DNA from: Pseudalgibacter alginicilyticus
GTDB taxonomy: Bacteria > Bacteroidota > Bacteroidia > Flavobacteriales > Flavobacteriaceae
Direction of reading: 5' to 3'
Assembly (NCBI RefSeq): GCF_001310225.1
Contig: NZ_CP012898.1
Location: 3,342,001 to 3,406,000, forward strand
DNA: 64,000 nt
A program made the translations under genes and the position numbers. This document shows, one piece after another, positions 17,783 through 28,800 of this stretch (position 1 is its first letter; every line of letters starts with the position of its first letter). The notes under the pieces were generated by a model, which had not been told where the DNA came from, made no database searches, and worked only from the letters and a program-made list of their open reading frames with translations.

Positions 17783-17820
17783 ATCACACTATTAAATGAA
17801 AATTTCCGTTAATATAATTC

Positions 17821-18384
17821 ATGGTTAAAAAAGCTTTTTTTCATTATTACATATTTTTCCTCTTAAACTTTTTATTTGTAGGATGTACAAAGGATGTGGA
17901 TTTTAATCAGGTAAATGATTTTGAAGTATCCCCAATTGTTGAAACAAGTTTGATTTTTTTCAACGCTTCAGCAGGAGAATTTTTCATAGGAGGGAATGAG
18001 TTGTCAATTGTTCAAGATTTTGTTGTTCTTGAAGTATTTAATAATAGCTTTATAGACGATAATTTAATTAAATCGGAATTTGTTTTAGAAACTATAAACT
18101 CTATAAATAGAGCTTACGATTTGCAAATTGATTTTGTTAACAATACAGACCAATTACTACACAGTTTTACCGTCACTGCTCCAGCATCTCCTACAAATAC
18201 CGAGGTTACAACTAAGCATACCGAAGTTTTTGAAGGAAGTTCTCTGGTTGCATTCAAACGTACAACTAAGCTTGTGTATACTCTTACCATGTTACCTGGT
18301 TTGCCAATTGATGCTAATACAATGGGTAAAATTGATTTAAAATCTAAAGGTGTTTTTTATTTCAATTATAAAGAAGAAATATGA
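17821..18384 (+). CDS. Lipoprotein of unknown function (first of a three-gene set)
   Basis: 187 residues with a lipoprotein signal peptide; the lipobox FVGC gives a lipidated Cys near position 22, followed by TKDVDF. The mature protein is beta-rich without a recognised domain (FNQVNDFEVSPIVETSLIFF...). Three bases separate it from the DUF5723 gene, whose own 3' end overlaps the next gene, so the three are one unit. Location in the outer membrane or inner leaflet is inferred. Confidence 0.7.
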   Translation: MVKKAFFHYYIFFLLNFLFVGCTKDVDFNQVNDFEVSPIVETSLIFFNASAGEFFIGGNELSIVQDFVVLEVFNNSFIDDNLIKSEFVLETINSINRAYDLQIDFVNNTDQLLHSFTVTAPASPTNTEVTTKHTEVFEGSSLVAFKRTTKLVYTLTMLPGLPIDANTMGKIDLKSKGVFYFNYKEEI

Positions 18385-18387
18385 ATT

Positions 18388-19803
18388 ATGAATAAAGTTT
18401 GCTTTTTTATTTTATTCGTGTCATGTTTTGCCTTTTCACAAAACAAGCAAATTTTATATGGTTTTTCTGAAATACCACAATCTTTAATGCTCAACCCTGG
18501 GGGAAATGTAAAAAATGATTGGTATTTTGGAATACCATTGATATCGCATTTTCATGTACAAGTAGGAGCTTCTGGTAGCACCGTATATGATATTTTTGCA
18601 GACGATGGTATTAATTTTAACACCAAACTTAAAAATGCTATATACGGTATGCGTTCAACCGATTTTTATTCTGTTAACGAACAGTTAGATATTTTTTCTG
18701 GTGGATTTGCTTTTGGAAGTAGCTATAATAAAAATAAATACATCAGTTTCGGACTTTATCAAGAATTTGATTTTATTTCATACGTTCCTAAAGATTATAT
18801 CGTCTTAGCTTTTGAAGGCAATCAAAAAAATATAAATCGACGTTTTGATACCGGAGATTTAAATTTTAGTGGAGAAATGATTTCTGTATTTCATATTGGG
18901 TTCAATAAAAAAGTAAATGAACAGTTAACTTATGGTATAAGAGGAAAAGTTTATTCAAGTGTAGCCAATGTTAGTTCAATTAAAAATAAGGGAAGTTTTA
19001 TTACTACCCAAGGGGAAAACAACTTTTATAACCACATTTTCGATTTAGATTTAGAACTTAATACTTCAGGAATTATAAGTTTATTAGATGATGAAAACTC
19101 AGATATTAAAAATGATATTAGTACTTTACAAAAGCGTTTTTTGTTAGGTGGAAATCTTGGTTTAGGTTTTGATGTGGGATTTACTTATCAAATAGATAAG
19201 CAATGGACATTTGATGCGAGTTTGTTAGATGTTGGATTTATAAAGCATAGTAAAGATATTGAGAATTATAAATTAGAAAATCAGTATACCTTTGAGGGGA
19301 TTGATCCATTTTTTTTTGAAAGTACAGAAAATCAAACAGCAGATGATTATTGGAGTAATATAGAAGAAGATTTTGAAGATTTATTTGATTCAGAGATTAA
19401 CACTAACAGCTATATTACGTGGCGACCAATAAAATTAAATACATCACTTAATTATTCGTTTGGTGAAAAGCGTTTTAAAGACTGTTATTGTTTACAAGCA
19501 AATCAGGGGTATCAAAACGCAGTTGGCGGACAACTGTATGTCATAAATAGACCTAAGCAACCACAAGCAGCTTTAACAGCTTATTATTTTAGACATTTAT
19601 TCAAGGGCTTAAGTGCTAAAATCACTTATACAGTAGATTCGTATTCTTTTACAAACATTGGGTTAGGGCTTTCTGCTCAGTTAGGAAATGTCAATTTTTA
19701 TATGATGGCAGATAATTTTTTAGAATATCAAAACATATATAATGCTCAAAGTGTATCTTTACAGTTAGGTTTTAACTATATATTTAATAAAAATGAAGAC
19801 TAA
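18388..19803 (+). CDS. DUF5723 family outer-membrane barrel protein
   Basis: 471 residues with a signal peptide (...SCFAFSQ). It begins with the typical QILYGFSEIPQSLMLNPGG and contains many alternating strands. The end (NFYMMADNF..., VSLQLGFNYIFNKNED) fits a barrel related to PorP/SprF-like or FadL-like porins in general shape. Function unknown. It lies between a lipoprotein and a periplasmic protein with near-zero or negative spacing, so the three products probably act together. Confidence 0.78.
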   Translation: MNKVCFFILFVSCFAFSQNKQILYGFSEIPQSLMLNPGGNVKNDWYFGIPLISHFHVQVGASGSTVYDIFADDGINFNTKLKNAIYGMRSTDFYSVNEQLDIFSGGFAFGSSYNKNKYISFGLYQEFDFISYVPKDYIVLAFEGNQKNINRRFDTGDLNFSGEMISVFHIGFNKKVNEQLTYGIRGKVYSSVANVSSIKNKGSFITTQGENNFYNHIFDLDLELNTSGIISLLDDENSDIKNDISTLQKRFLLGGNLGLGFDVGFTYQIDKQWTFDASLLDVGFIKHSKDIENYKLENQYTFEGIDPFFFESTENQTADDYWSNIEEDFEDLFDSEINTNSYITWRPIKLNTSLNYSFGEKRFKDCYCLQANQGYQNAVGGQLYVINRPKQPQAALTAYYFRHLFKGLSAKITYTVDSYSFTNIGLGLSAQLGNVNFYMMADNFLEYQNIYNAQSVSLQLGFNYIFNKNED

Positions 19804-20644
19804 GTTTTTTTGCATACTAATTATTGCTTTCATGGCATCAAACGTTTTTTCACAAACTAATTTAAACAATTATAAGTATGTTATAGTTGCTAAAAAGTTT
19901 GATTTTTTAAAAAAAACGAATGAATATAGATTAAATGAATTATCACAATTTTTGTTTAATAAATATGGTTTTGAAGCTTTAATTGAAGGTGAAGAATACC
20001 CTTCAGATTTACTTGTAAACAGATGCTTAGGATTAAAAGCTGATGTTTTAAAAGATTCTGGGATGTTTAAAACAAAATTGAGTGTAGAGCTAAAAGATTG
20101 CAATGATAGAATTGTTTATACCTCTGAAGTTGGAGAAAGTAGAGAAAAGCAATTTGATAAAGCTTATACAGAAGCGCTAAGGAATGCTTTTATATCTATT
20201 GAAGCTTTAAACTATAAGTATGTGCCAAATGAAGCCATTTTAGCCTCAACTTCTTCTAACATTGGAAGTGATAATTCCGATGAAGTTAAAAAATTAAGAG
20301 AAGAGGTTCAGGCTCTAAGGGAGAAAAAGGAACTAGAAGAAAATATTGAAGAAATAAAAAATAGATCTAATCCTGTTTTTGAAAAACCAAAAGTTTCAGC
20401 TCAACTTCCTGTTGAAAAATTAACAACAAAACATGAAATTTTATATGCGCAAGCTATTGATCATGGTTTTCAATTGGTAGATAGTACGCCTTCAGTGGTT
20501 TATAAAATCAAAAAAACAGGCATTGACAATGTATTTTTGGTAGAAGGCAAAAACGCAACTTTGTATCAAAAAGAAGATAAGTGGATTTTAGAATACTATG
20601 AGAATGATCAGTTAATACAAGAAGTTTTAACTATTAAGTTTTAG
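19793..20644 (+). CDS. Exported protein with a coiled coil, function unknown
   Basis: 283 residues with a signal peptide (...MASNVFSQ). It starts TNLNNYKYVIVAKKFDFLK, a recurrent opening in Flavobacteriaceae proteins of unknown role. Residues about 165-195 (DEVKKLREEVQALREKKEL...) form a charged coiled coil. The C-terminus is a small beta domain. The start lies 11 bases inside the DUF5723 gene, indicating translational coupling. It ends 16 bases before the convergent rarA. Confidence 0.7.
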   Translation: MKTKFFCILIIAFMASNVFSQTNLNNYKYVIVAKKFDFLKKTNEYRLNELSQFLFNKYGFEALIEGEEYPSDLLVNRCLGLKADVLKDSGMFKTKLSVELKDCNDRIVYTSEVGESREKQFDKAYTEALRNAFISIEALNYKYVPNEAILASTSSNIGSDNSDEVKKLREEVQALREKKELEENIEEIKNRSNPVFEKPKVSAQLPVEKLTTKHEILYAQAIDHGFQLVDSTPSVVYKIKKTGIDNVFLVEGKNATLYQKEDKWILEYYENDQLIQEVLTIKF

Positions 20645-20660
20645 TTTTTTCACCATATGG

Positions 20661-21938
20661 TTAATACCCATATTTATCTTTCCAACGTTGTTTTAAAAAA
20701 TTACGATGGGCATCTTCGCGCATATTGTTTCCTGGTTCATAAAGGGTTGTTCCTGACACCTCTTTTGGTAAAAACTCTTGGTTGGCAAAGCTGTTTTCGT
20801 AGTTGTGGGCGTATTTATAATTATCGCCATAACCCAACTCTTTCATTAGTTTAGTGGGGGCATTTCTAAGTTCTAAAGGCACTGATAAATTACCAGTTTC
20901 TCTTACTAATTGTTGTGCTTTTCCTATAGCAGCATAAGCGGCATTGCTTTTTGGTGAACAAGCTAGATAGGTAGCACATTGGCTTAAAATAATACGAGAT
21001 TCTGGAAACCCAATTGTAGAAACTGCTTGAAAAGTATTATTAGCAATCACTAAGGCTGTTGGATTGGCATTGCCAATATCTTCACTTGCAGAAATAAGCA
21101 AACGTCTAGCAATAAATTTTACATCCTCACCACCTTCTATCATCCTTGCTAACCAATAAACGGCGCCGTTTGGATCGCTGCCGCGAATGGATTTTATGAA
21201 AGCCGAAATAATATCGTAATGTTGTTCGCCTGTTTTGTCATAGTGTACCGTATTGTTTTGAACTTTTTGTAAAACCAGTTCGTTGGTAATTGAAACGTGG
21301 TTTGATATTTCTGAATTAACAATTAATTCAAAAATATTTAAAAGCTTTCGAGCATCACCACCCGATAATTTCAATAAAGCAGAAGTTTCTTTAAGTGTTA
21401 TTCTTTTTTTTGAAATATATTCATCTTTTTCAATAGCGCGCTTTAAAAGCGTTTCCAAATCCGTCCTAGAAAAGGATTCTAAAACGTATACTTGACAGCG
21501 AGAAAGTAGAGCGGGAATCACCTCAAAACTGGGGTTTTCAGTAGTAGCACCTATTAACGTAATCCATCCTTTTTCAACAGCTTGAAGCAACGAATCTTGT
21601 TGTGATTTACTAAATCTATGAATTTCATCAATAAATAAAATGGGGTTTTTAGTCGTAAATAAACCGCCACTTTGTTTTGCTTTATCAATAACGTCTCTAA
21701 TATCCTTAACTCCAGAATTTATGGCACTCAAGGTGTAAAATGGCCTGCCAGATTCGGTAGCAATAATATTGGCAAGTGTTGTTTTTCCAGTGCCAGGAGG
21801 GCCCCAAAATAGCATTGATGGAATTAAACCATGCTTAATATGAAGGGTTAATGTCCCTTGTGGCCCTACTAAATGAGTCTGACTCACATAATCATTTAAT
21901 GTTTTAGGCCGTAATCGTTCTGCTAATGGCTCATTCAT
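20661..21938 (-). CDS. rarA: Replication-associated recombination protein A (AAA+ ATPase)
   Basis: Acts at stalled replication forks and single-strand gaps, working with SSB. 425 residues: Walker A GPPGTGKT at 46-53, Walker B FIDEIH, sensor IGATTENPSF, and the C-terminal MgsA/RarA domain (SIRGSDPNGAVYWLARMIEGGED). Length and motifs fit the family. The gene is divergent from the rhomboid gene, with a 160-base intergenic stretch that has no certain promoter. Confidence 0.95.
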   Translation of the reverse strand: MNEPLAERLRPKTLNDYVSQTHLVGPQGTLTLHIKHGLIPSMLFWGPPGTGKTTLANIIATESGRPFYTLSAINSGVKDIRDVIDKAKQSGGLFTTKNPILFIDEIHRFSKSQQDSLLQAVEKGWITLIGATTENPSFEVIPALLSRCQVYVLESFSRTDLETLLKRAIEKDEYISKKRITLKETSALLKLSGGDARKLLNIFELIVNSEISNHVSITNELVLQKVQNNTVHYDKTGEQHYDIISAFIKSIRGSDPNGAVYWLARMIEGGEDVKFIARRLLISASEDIGNANPTALVIANNTFQAVSTIGFPESRIILSQCATYLACSPKSNAAYAAIGKAQQLVRETGNLSVPLELRNAPTKLMKELGYGDNYKYAHNYENSFANQEFLPKEVSGTTLYEPGNNMREDAHRNFLKQRWKDKYGY

Positions 21939-22098
21939 ATCGTAAAATTATAACAATTCTTTTGCATTAAGGAATCTTATTGTTTTAAATTTCTTGGTTT
22001 TGATAATACGGTTTAATGAACCCTATCGTTTTTATTAGTTGCTGACAATTTATCATAAATGGTAATAATGGATTGTAATTTGATATATTTATGAAATT

Positions 22099-22830
22099 AT
22101 GGATACTAAACAACATTTTAAATTTACTACTGGAGTTCTTTTTTATCCCGTATTGTTTGTGCTAATAATATGGTTGATATTTTGGTTTGAAGTCCGTTTT
22201 GGTTATAATTTTAGTAAATATGGTATCTATCCACAAAGTTTAAAAGGTTTACGCGGCATTATTTTTAGTCCATTTGTTCATGGAAGTATAACACACATTT
22301 ATCACAATACAGTGCCACTTTTTGTGCTTTCGATGGCGTTGTTTTATTTTTATCGATCTATTGCTTGGAAAATATTATTTCTTGGAATTTTAATTTCAGG
22401 TTTTTTAACTTGGTGTATTGGCAGACCATCTTATCATATTGGTGCAAGTGGCCTTATTTATGTACTGGTTAGTTTTACTTTTTTTAAGGGTGTTTTTGCA
22501 AAACACTTTAGGCTTATTGCTTTATCGTTATTAGTTGTTTTTCTTTATGGAAGTATGATTTGGTACACCATGCCCATTGAACAAGGTATTTCATGGGAAG
22601 GGCATTTATCAGGGTTAATAACAGGTTTTATTTTTGCTTTGTTTTTCAGAAAGTCGATAGCAAAACCTAAAAAGTATCGATGGGAACAGCCAGATTATAA
22701 TGAGGATGACGATCCGTTTTTAAAACACTTTGATAAGGATGGTAATTTTATAGAAATTATAGAGCCAGAAATGGAACAAGAACAGCCTTCTGTGCATTAC
22801 ATTTATAAAAAAAATAACTCCAAAGAATAA
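22099..22830 (+). CDS. Rhomboid family intramembrane serine protease
   Basis: Cuts membrane proteins within or near the bilayer. 243 residues with about six hydrophobic segments. The dyad is Ser117 in GASG and His169 in WEGHLSG, and HIYHN with Asn70 provides the oxyanion-hole residues. A cytoplasmic acidic tail of about 55 residues follows the last membrane segment. It stands alone between rarA and rlmB. The substrate is unknown. Confidence 0.92.
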   Translation: MDTKQHFKFTTGVLFYPVLFVLIIWLIFWFEVRFGYNFSKYGIYPQSLKGLRGIIFSPFVHGSITHIYHNTVPLFVLSMALFYFYRSIAWKILFLGILISGFLTWCIGRPSYHIGASGLIYVLVSFTFFKGVFAKHFRLIALSLLVVFLYGSMIWYTMPIEQGISWEGHLSGLITGFIFALFFRKSIAKPKKYRWEQPDYNEDDDPFLKHFDKDGNFIEIIEPEMEQEQPSVHYIYKKNNSKE

Positions 22831-22890
22831 GCAATTATATTTATTGGACAACTAATATAATACTCTAATAAATTTAATTATTTAAGCAAC

Positions 22891-23628
22891 CTAAGATAGT
22901 CGTTGTCTTACCGCTTCATATAAAAAAGCTCCACAAGCTACAGATACATTTAACGATTCAATATCGCCAAGTAATGGTAGTTTAGCTTTGTCATCCGCCA
23001 CTTTTAAAATGGATGGGTTGATACCTCTATCTTCCGAACCCATAATAATAGCGCAAGGCTCTTTAAATGAAATATCGTATATGAGGTTATTTGTCTTTTC
23101 GGTAGCGGCAATTACTTTAATTCCTGATGCTTGCATGTAAAATACAGCGTCTTTAATATGGTCTACTTTACAAATAGGAATTTTAAAAACAGCACCAGCA
23201 CTTGTTTTAATAGTATCGCCATTAACAGGTGCTCCACCTTTTTTCTGAACAATAATACCATTCACTCCTGTACATTCAGCAGTACGGATAATAGCTCCAA
23301 AATTTCGAACATCACTTAATTGGTCTAATAATAAAAATAAAGGCGTTTTTCCAGATTCTATAATTGTAGTTACAAGGATCTCTATGTCATGAAAAGCTAT
23401 CGGTGATATTTGAGCCACAGCACCTTGATGATTACCTTTAGTCAGTCGATTAAGTTTTTCAACTGGCACATACGATTTATTAATAGCATTTTTGTTAATT
23501 AAAGATTCTAACTCATTAAAAAGCTCGCCATGTAGTCCTTTTTGAAGAAAGACCTTGTCTATGGTTTCACCTGCATTAATAGCTTCTAAAATAGCTCTAA
23601 TGCCAAAAATTTGTGTTTGTTCTTGCAT
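22891..23628 (-). CDS. rlmB: 23S rRNA (guanosine-2251-2'-O)-methyltransferase
   Basis: A SpoU/TrmH-family enzyme that 2'-O-methylates the P-loop of 23S rRNA. 245 residues with an N-terminal substrate-binding domain and the knotted C-terminal domain: LSDVRNFGAIIRTAE, IIMGSEDRGI and LNVSVACGAFLYEAVRQ. The start is preceded by TACCTTTACCCC on its strand, close to a -7 box. RlmB versus a sister TrmH-type enzyme is decided by the overall architecture. Confidence 0.9.
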   Translation of the reverse strand: MQEQTQIFGIRAILEAINAGETIDKVFLQKGLHGELFNELESLINKNAINKSYVPVEKLNRLTKGNHQGAVAQISPIAFHDIEILVTTIIESGKTPLFLLLDQLSDVRNFGAIIRTAECTGVNGIIVQKKGGAPVNGDTIKTSAGAVFKIPICKVDHIKDAVFYMQASGIKVIAATEKTNNLIYDISFKEPCAIIMGSEDRGINPSILKVADDKAKLPLLGDIESLNVSVACGAFLYEAVRQRLS

Positions 23629-23639
23629 GGGGTAAAGGT

Positions 23640-23668
23640 ATAAAAAAAGGGCTACTAAAAAGTAGCCC
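23640..23668 (-). terminator. Terminator of the SusC-SusD-lipoprotein operon
   Basis: Read on the minus strand, GGGCTACT pairs with AGTAGCCC around a TTTT loop and is followed by seven T residues. It ends about 12 bases before rlmB begins, so rlmB is separately transcribed. Confidence 0.85.
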
Positions 23669-23692
23669 CATTATAATAAAAAAGATAGAATA

Positions 23693-24370
23693 TTATGGGC
23701 AAATATTAGGTGCGCTATATACAACACCTACGGTAGGACTTAAGCCTTCATCTAAAACTTTATTTCCAGAAGCATCAAATACTTGATAAGTAACTTCTTC
23801 ATCATAACTTCCTTCATTAAAAGATATTTCCAAATCACTTTCCGTAGGAACTAAAACTTTAACAGTACCGGTTCCACCGCTATCTAAAGTTACTTCGCCT
23901 ACAACAATATCTCCAGCAACTGTAAATGTTAATGAAGCGCCATTCCAGCCATCTGCATAAGCGTCTTGCATATCAACAGTCCATTCGCAAGGTGTTCCAA
24001 GAACAATGATATCTTCAATGCTACTTACCTCAGATTCTAAACCATTAAAGGCTTTTTCTTTAACTGTTACGGTAACAAGATCTTCTTTTTGTGTAAAAAG
24101 GATACCCATTTTGTCTGTTCTTCCCTCAATAGGTTTTAGTTCAGCTCCTGAAACTGTCCAGATATATTCTGAACCACCTCTAGGTGGCGACACACTATAG
24201 ATTAATTCTGAACCAACAAAACCAACACTAGGACCATTAAAATTAAAGATTTCAGGGATTACTTTGCCTGAATCACTTTCTAATTTATCATCATCTTCAC
24301 AAGACAAAATGAATAGCGATGAAGCGATGAATATTAAACTATATGTAAAAAGTTTATTGAATTTTTTCAT
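23693..24370 (-). CDS. SusCD-associated lipoprotein with PKD-like and DGWNG-type domains
   Basis: 225 residues from the ATG at 24370; an upstream start at 24394 would add eight residues before the signal peptide. The lipobox FILSC is followed by EDDDK, an outer-membrane or surface retention type. Residues about 45-125 form a PKD-like domain (SEYIWTVSGAELK...). Residues 130-220 hold CEWTVDMQDAYADGWNGASL, a motif seen in many secreted Bacteroidota proteins. Last gene of the SusC/SusD operon, so a surface-exposed accessory glycan or peptide binder is plausible (inference). Confidence 0.78.
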   Translation of the reverse strand: MKKFNKLFTYSLIFIASSLFILSCEDDDKLESDSGKVIPEIFNFNGPSVGFVGSELIYSVSPPRGGSEYIWTVSGAELKPIEGRTDKMGILFTQKEDLVTVTVKEKAFNGLESEVSSIEDIIVLGTPCEWTVDMQDAYADGWNGASLTFTVAGDIVVGEVTLDSGGTGTVKVLVPTESDLEISFNEGSYDEEVTYQVFDASGNKVLDEGLSPTVGVVYSAPNICP

Positions 24371-24396
24371 TTTTTTATTTTTAGAATTAAACAAAA

Positions 24397-25851
24397 TTAC
24401 CAGCCTCCATTAGAAACATCAATTCCATCAGCATTACTTACACCTCCAATGGTGTAATTTTCATATCCTCCTGCTAAAAGGTAAGCTCCTGGTACTGGTA
24501 AATGTAAAGGGGTACCTATTTGTAATAGGTCATTTTTTCTCATTTCAAAGAAACCAATTCCCATACCGGATGTTAATAATTCAATAGATCTTTCGTAATG
24601 GATGGCATCTACGACTTCATCAAAAGAAGCGGTTTCACTAAGTGGTGTTAATTCACCTCTAAGAACACGAGAAGATGCGTTTATAATAGTAACTGCATCC
24701 GCTATAGCACCTCCAGACCTTAAAATAGCTTCGGCTTTATATAAATCGTTCTCAGCAATTAGCATTTCAGGTACAGCAGCTGTTTGCTCTGATACAAAAA
24801 TTTCTTCATCATATCGAGAATGTCTGTAGTTAGAGTAATGATATGTACCTCTATCAGGTCTAAAACCTTGACTATCTAAATACTCAAAGTCTGTATCCAA
24901 TCTACTATCATTGCTAGTTGCTGGATCCAATATGGATGCAGAGGCAGGCCAACGAGCAGGACTTGAAGGGTCTAAAAGATTAACAACTCGCATATCAACT
25001 CGTGCCCATCCTGATACATTAGCATAGTATAGCCATTCGCTCCACCAATTTACAGCCCCATCCCATAATATTTCAACATCATAGGTTATTCCGTTGTTGG
25101 CATAATTTAAAACTTTATCCCAATCTAAAGCATCCCGTTGAGTTGAATTTCTTGGTGTATTTGCTAATAATCTAGCGCCCATAGAGTTTAAAAACTCTGA
25201 CCATTCTTCACTTGTTAATGATAAACCATTTATAGCATCTACAGTAAACGTGTTGTTATCTGCCAATTCTATAGCTCTATCTAATTTTTCAAGAGCAACA
25301 TCCATAGCTAAAGCAGGACTTGTAGCTTCGCTATCAAATAATGGACCTGTTTCATCTACAATCCATACACGATCATAAACCAAAGCAATGTAACCTATAG
25401 CGACCGCTTGACCAAATCTAGCTAAAGATTCAGTTTTAGCAGGGTCTTCTGTAGCAAGCGTCCCTTCATTGATGTTTTTAATAACAGTAGATTGGTTTGC
25501 AAGTAGCGTGTATAGTGCTGTGTAATAATCTTCGGAAGCAGAAGCATTAGAGTACCCGGGGTTATTATCCCAAGCTTTTCTTGGTTCTCCAGACATATCG
25601 TTCATACCTTGATTTCCATGAGAACAAGTTCGCATATCTGCCATAGTTGTTAACATTAATGCTGGGCCATCATATGAATTAACAGCACTAAACCAAGATT
25701 GGAATGCACTTAAAGCTGTAGCTTCACTTGCTACTTCCTCTGGTGTTGGATTGGCAGTATAAGGCGTATCCAAAGAGGCATCAAAATCATCACATGAACT
25801 GAAAACAGCCAAGATGAATAGAAATATTGTATATAATTTAAAATTTTTCAT
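24397..25851 (-). CDS. SusD/RagB family outer-membrane lipoprotein
   Basis: The substrate-binding lid of a SusC-type transporter. 484 residues with lipobox VFSSC followed by DDFD. The C-terminal region shows the family pattern (DAIHYERSIELLTSGMGIGFFEMRKNDLLQIGTPLHLPVPG). It starts four bases after the stop codon of the susC-type gene. No glycosidase, sulfatase, peptidase or regulator is adjacent, so the nutrient cannot be inferred from context. Confidence 0.93.
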   Translation of the reverse strand: MKNFKLYTIFLFILAVFSSCDDFDASLDTPYTANPTPEEVASEATALSAFQSWFSAVNSYDGPALMLTTMADMRTCSHGNQGMNDMSGEPRKAWDNNPGYSNASASEDYYTALYTLLANQSTVIKNINEGTLATEDPAKTESLARFGQAVAIGYIALVYDRVWIVDETGPLFDSEATSPALAMDVALEKLDRAIELADNNTFTVDAINGLSLTSEEWSEFLNSMGARLLANTPRNSTQRDALDWDKVLNYANNGITYDVEILWDGAVNWWSEWLYYANVSGWARVDMRVVNLLDPSSPARWPASASILDPATSNDSRLDTDFEYLDSQGFRPDRGTYHYSNYRHSRYDEEIFVSEQTAAVPEMLIAENDLYKAEAILRSGGAIADAVTIINASSRVLRGELTPLSETASFDEVVDAIHYERSIELLTSGMGIGFFEMRKNDLLQIGTPLHLPVPGAYLLAGGYENYTIGGVSNADGIDVSNGGW

Positions 25852-25855
25852 AGTC

Positions 25856-28800
25856 TTAAAATTTAAACAGGATTGATAGTTTGTAACTTGAAGTTACAGG
25901 GTAAGAATTCTGATCTACAGCAAAATATTGTTGTGTGCTTGAATCATATAGCTGTACTTCTGGGTCCCAACCAGAATAATCTGTAAAGGTTAATAAATTA
26001 GTTCCTGTAAGTCCCACTCTTATTGAATCAAAAAATCCATTTGCAACACCAGCTAATTGGTCTTTTTGTAAAGTGTAGAATAAAGAAACTTCTCTAAGTT
26101 TAACATAAGTACCGTCTTCTACCCAGTATTTGTAATCTTGATTTACAGCATATAAACCTTGGTAGTAATTGATAGATTTCTTTTCAGACTCTGCATAGCC
26201 AGACTGATCCATCATAACATGTCTATTGTCACGAGTTAACCATTGTGCATTTCTGTTGTAAATATCCCCGCCTTGTTTCCAATCTACAAGCATGTATAAT
26301 CCGAAATTTTTGTAGCTAAAATCATTTCTAAATCCAACTTTAAAATCTGCATTAGCATTACCAATATCTCCTAAGACTTTGTCGCCATTTTCATCAACTA
26401 AATCAATAGGTTTTTCTAAAGAAGTTCCAATAGTATTTCTTTCAACTACTATACCATCTCTATTAACTACATAATCATCAATAGATGCACCTGTAGGTAA
26501 TTGGTCAGCCATTTGGTCAAGATTGCTTACAAATTGATATCCCCACATAGTTCCGTGTTCAATGCCTTCTTCAATTCTAAAAACTTCACCAGCATAATTA
26601 ACCGTGGTAGCGGTTCCATCATCATCATTAGGTCCTACTGTTTGTGGACTAACATTTAGCTTGGTAACTTCGTTGGATGAAGTATCAAATATGATGTTGG
26701 TATTCCATTTAAAGTCTCCATCTCTAAAAATATCTGCACCTAAACTCATTTCTATTGTTTCGAATTCAAGTGTTCCAGCATTTACCCATTGTTTGTCATA
26801 ACCACCTGAAAGTGGTGGAAATAAATCAACTAACATAAATTGGTCTTCTGTTTTTGATTGTGAGTAAACCGCTTCAAAGTTAATTCTGTTAAATAATTTT
26901 GTTGAAAAACCAAATTCTAATTCTGAAGTTTGTGATGGTTTTAAATCTGGGTTTGCTGCTATACTAAGACCTAAAACACCACTTTCAATTAGTTTTCTTC
27001 TATATTGCCAGTCATATCCTGGTCTTTGACCAGCTGTACCATAAGCAACATGGAATTTCATTTCGTCAATATTGTCTATATTTAAATCTTTTGAGATTCT
27101 GTAGGCCCCAGACACACGATAATAATTATTCCATTTCTCATTTTCACCAAAGGTAGATGATCCATCTGTTCTGAACATGGCATCCAAAATATAGCGGTCT
27201 TTATAATCTAAACCAATAATACCAAATACGTTTCTAGCATTTATTGATTCTTCGTCTGATGATATAAATGCGTCTTGATAGTTATCTAATGATATTGCTT
27301 CACCATCATATATTTGGTTAGATCCATAGGAGTCAAATTCTGAATAATCGCTATCCTCCATTAAATAACTCAATTTAGAGGTTACATTTAATTCGTCAAA
27401 TTGTTTATAGAAATTTAACGTGAATTGTGCTTTTTGCGATGTGTTTCTAGAATGGAACATGTAGTAGTTTCCTTGTATACTTTGTGTAAACAAAGTCGCT
27501 TGCGTTCCTCCAGTTGTTAGATTTTCATTGGAGTTGAAATCTGTATATTTAGAGTCGTAAGTTTCAATAGCATACTCTGCATCAAAATTTAAATAATCAG
27601 TAAATTTAAGATTCACTTTATAAGAGCCTAGAAACTTATTTATAGTTTCTCTTTCAGGATTTGACCAAAGTGGATAAATAGGATTGGTTGATGTTTCTTC
27701 AAATCTATTAGGAACCAGTACGTAAGGTTGCCCATTAAGATTTGTTCCGTTTAAATTAGAATCTGGTTGAGAGATAAGTAAATCAAAAAATATGTCACCA
27801 GTACCACCTGGAGCTTGGTCGTTTGTTCTAATAAAGTTGTTGTAAGCATCTAAAGTTAACCAATCATTGATTTTATAATTGGCATTTAATCTAGCAGCAA
27901 CTCTTTCGTAACCTTTTGTTTCTTTTAATACTCCTTCAGTATCACTTTTTTCAGCAGAGAAAAATACATTTGATTTTTCACTACCAGATGATGCTGAAAC
28001 ATATAAATTAGAAGTAGTTCCAGATCTGAAGAAATCTTTTTGAGGATTATATAAAACGCCATATGGATTGTCTGCGTATTGATCATCACTTTCTATTCTA
28101 GAACCTGATATGCCACTGTAATCTACGTTGTCATAGTTTGCAGGGTAGTTTATGCCTTCGTATTTAGTATATATACCTTTGTAGTTCTCCCAATCTGACG
28201 CTAATTGATAGTGGTGAGAATTACTTGTTTCAACAAAATTGTTTAATCTAGAGAACCCAATTTCAGATTTTAAAGTAACACTTACTACACCTTCTTTACC
28301 TCTTTTAGTTGTAATAACAATAACACCATTCCCTGCGCGAGAACCATAAAGAGCAGATGCCGAAGCACCTTTTACAACCTCAATAGAGGCGATGTCATCA
28401 GAATTTACATCTTGTAGTCCCCCTTCAACAAATACACCATCTACAATTACTAATGGTGCTTGAGAACCAAAGAAATTATTAGCTCCTCTTAATTGAATAT
28501 TGGCCCCTTGTCCTGGTTGTCCTAAATTGGTTACATTAACACCTGCAACTTTACCTTGTAAAACACTTGCGGCAGATGTGGTTGGTATATCTTGAAGATC
28601 TTTTTCTCCAACTTTGTTTACAGTTACAGATAATTTGTTTCTTGAAGTTGCACCAGCAACACCAGTAATGACAATTTCATCAAGTGAGGTTGCGTCTTCT
28701 GTTAGTGTAACATTAATTGTGTTTGATTCTCCTACTTTGACTTCTTTTTTAGTATATCCAATAAAACTAAAAACAAGAGTAGACCCTTGGTTTGCTGTTA

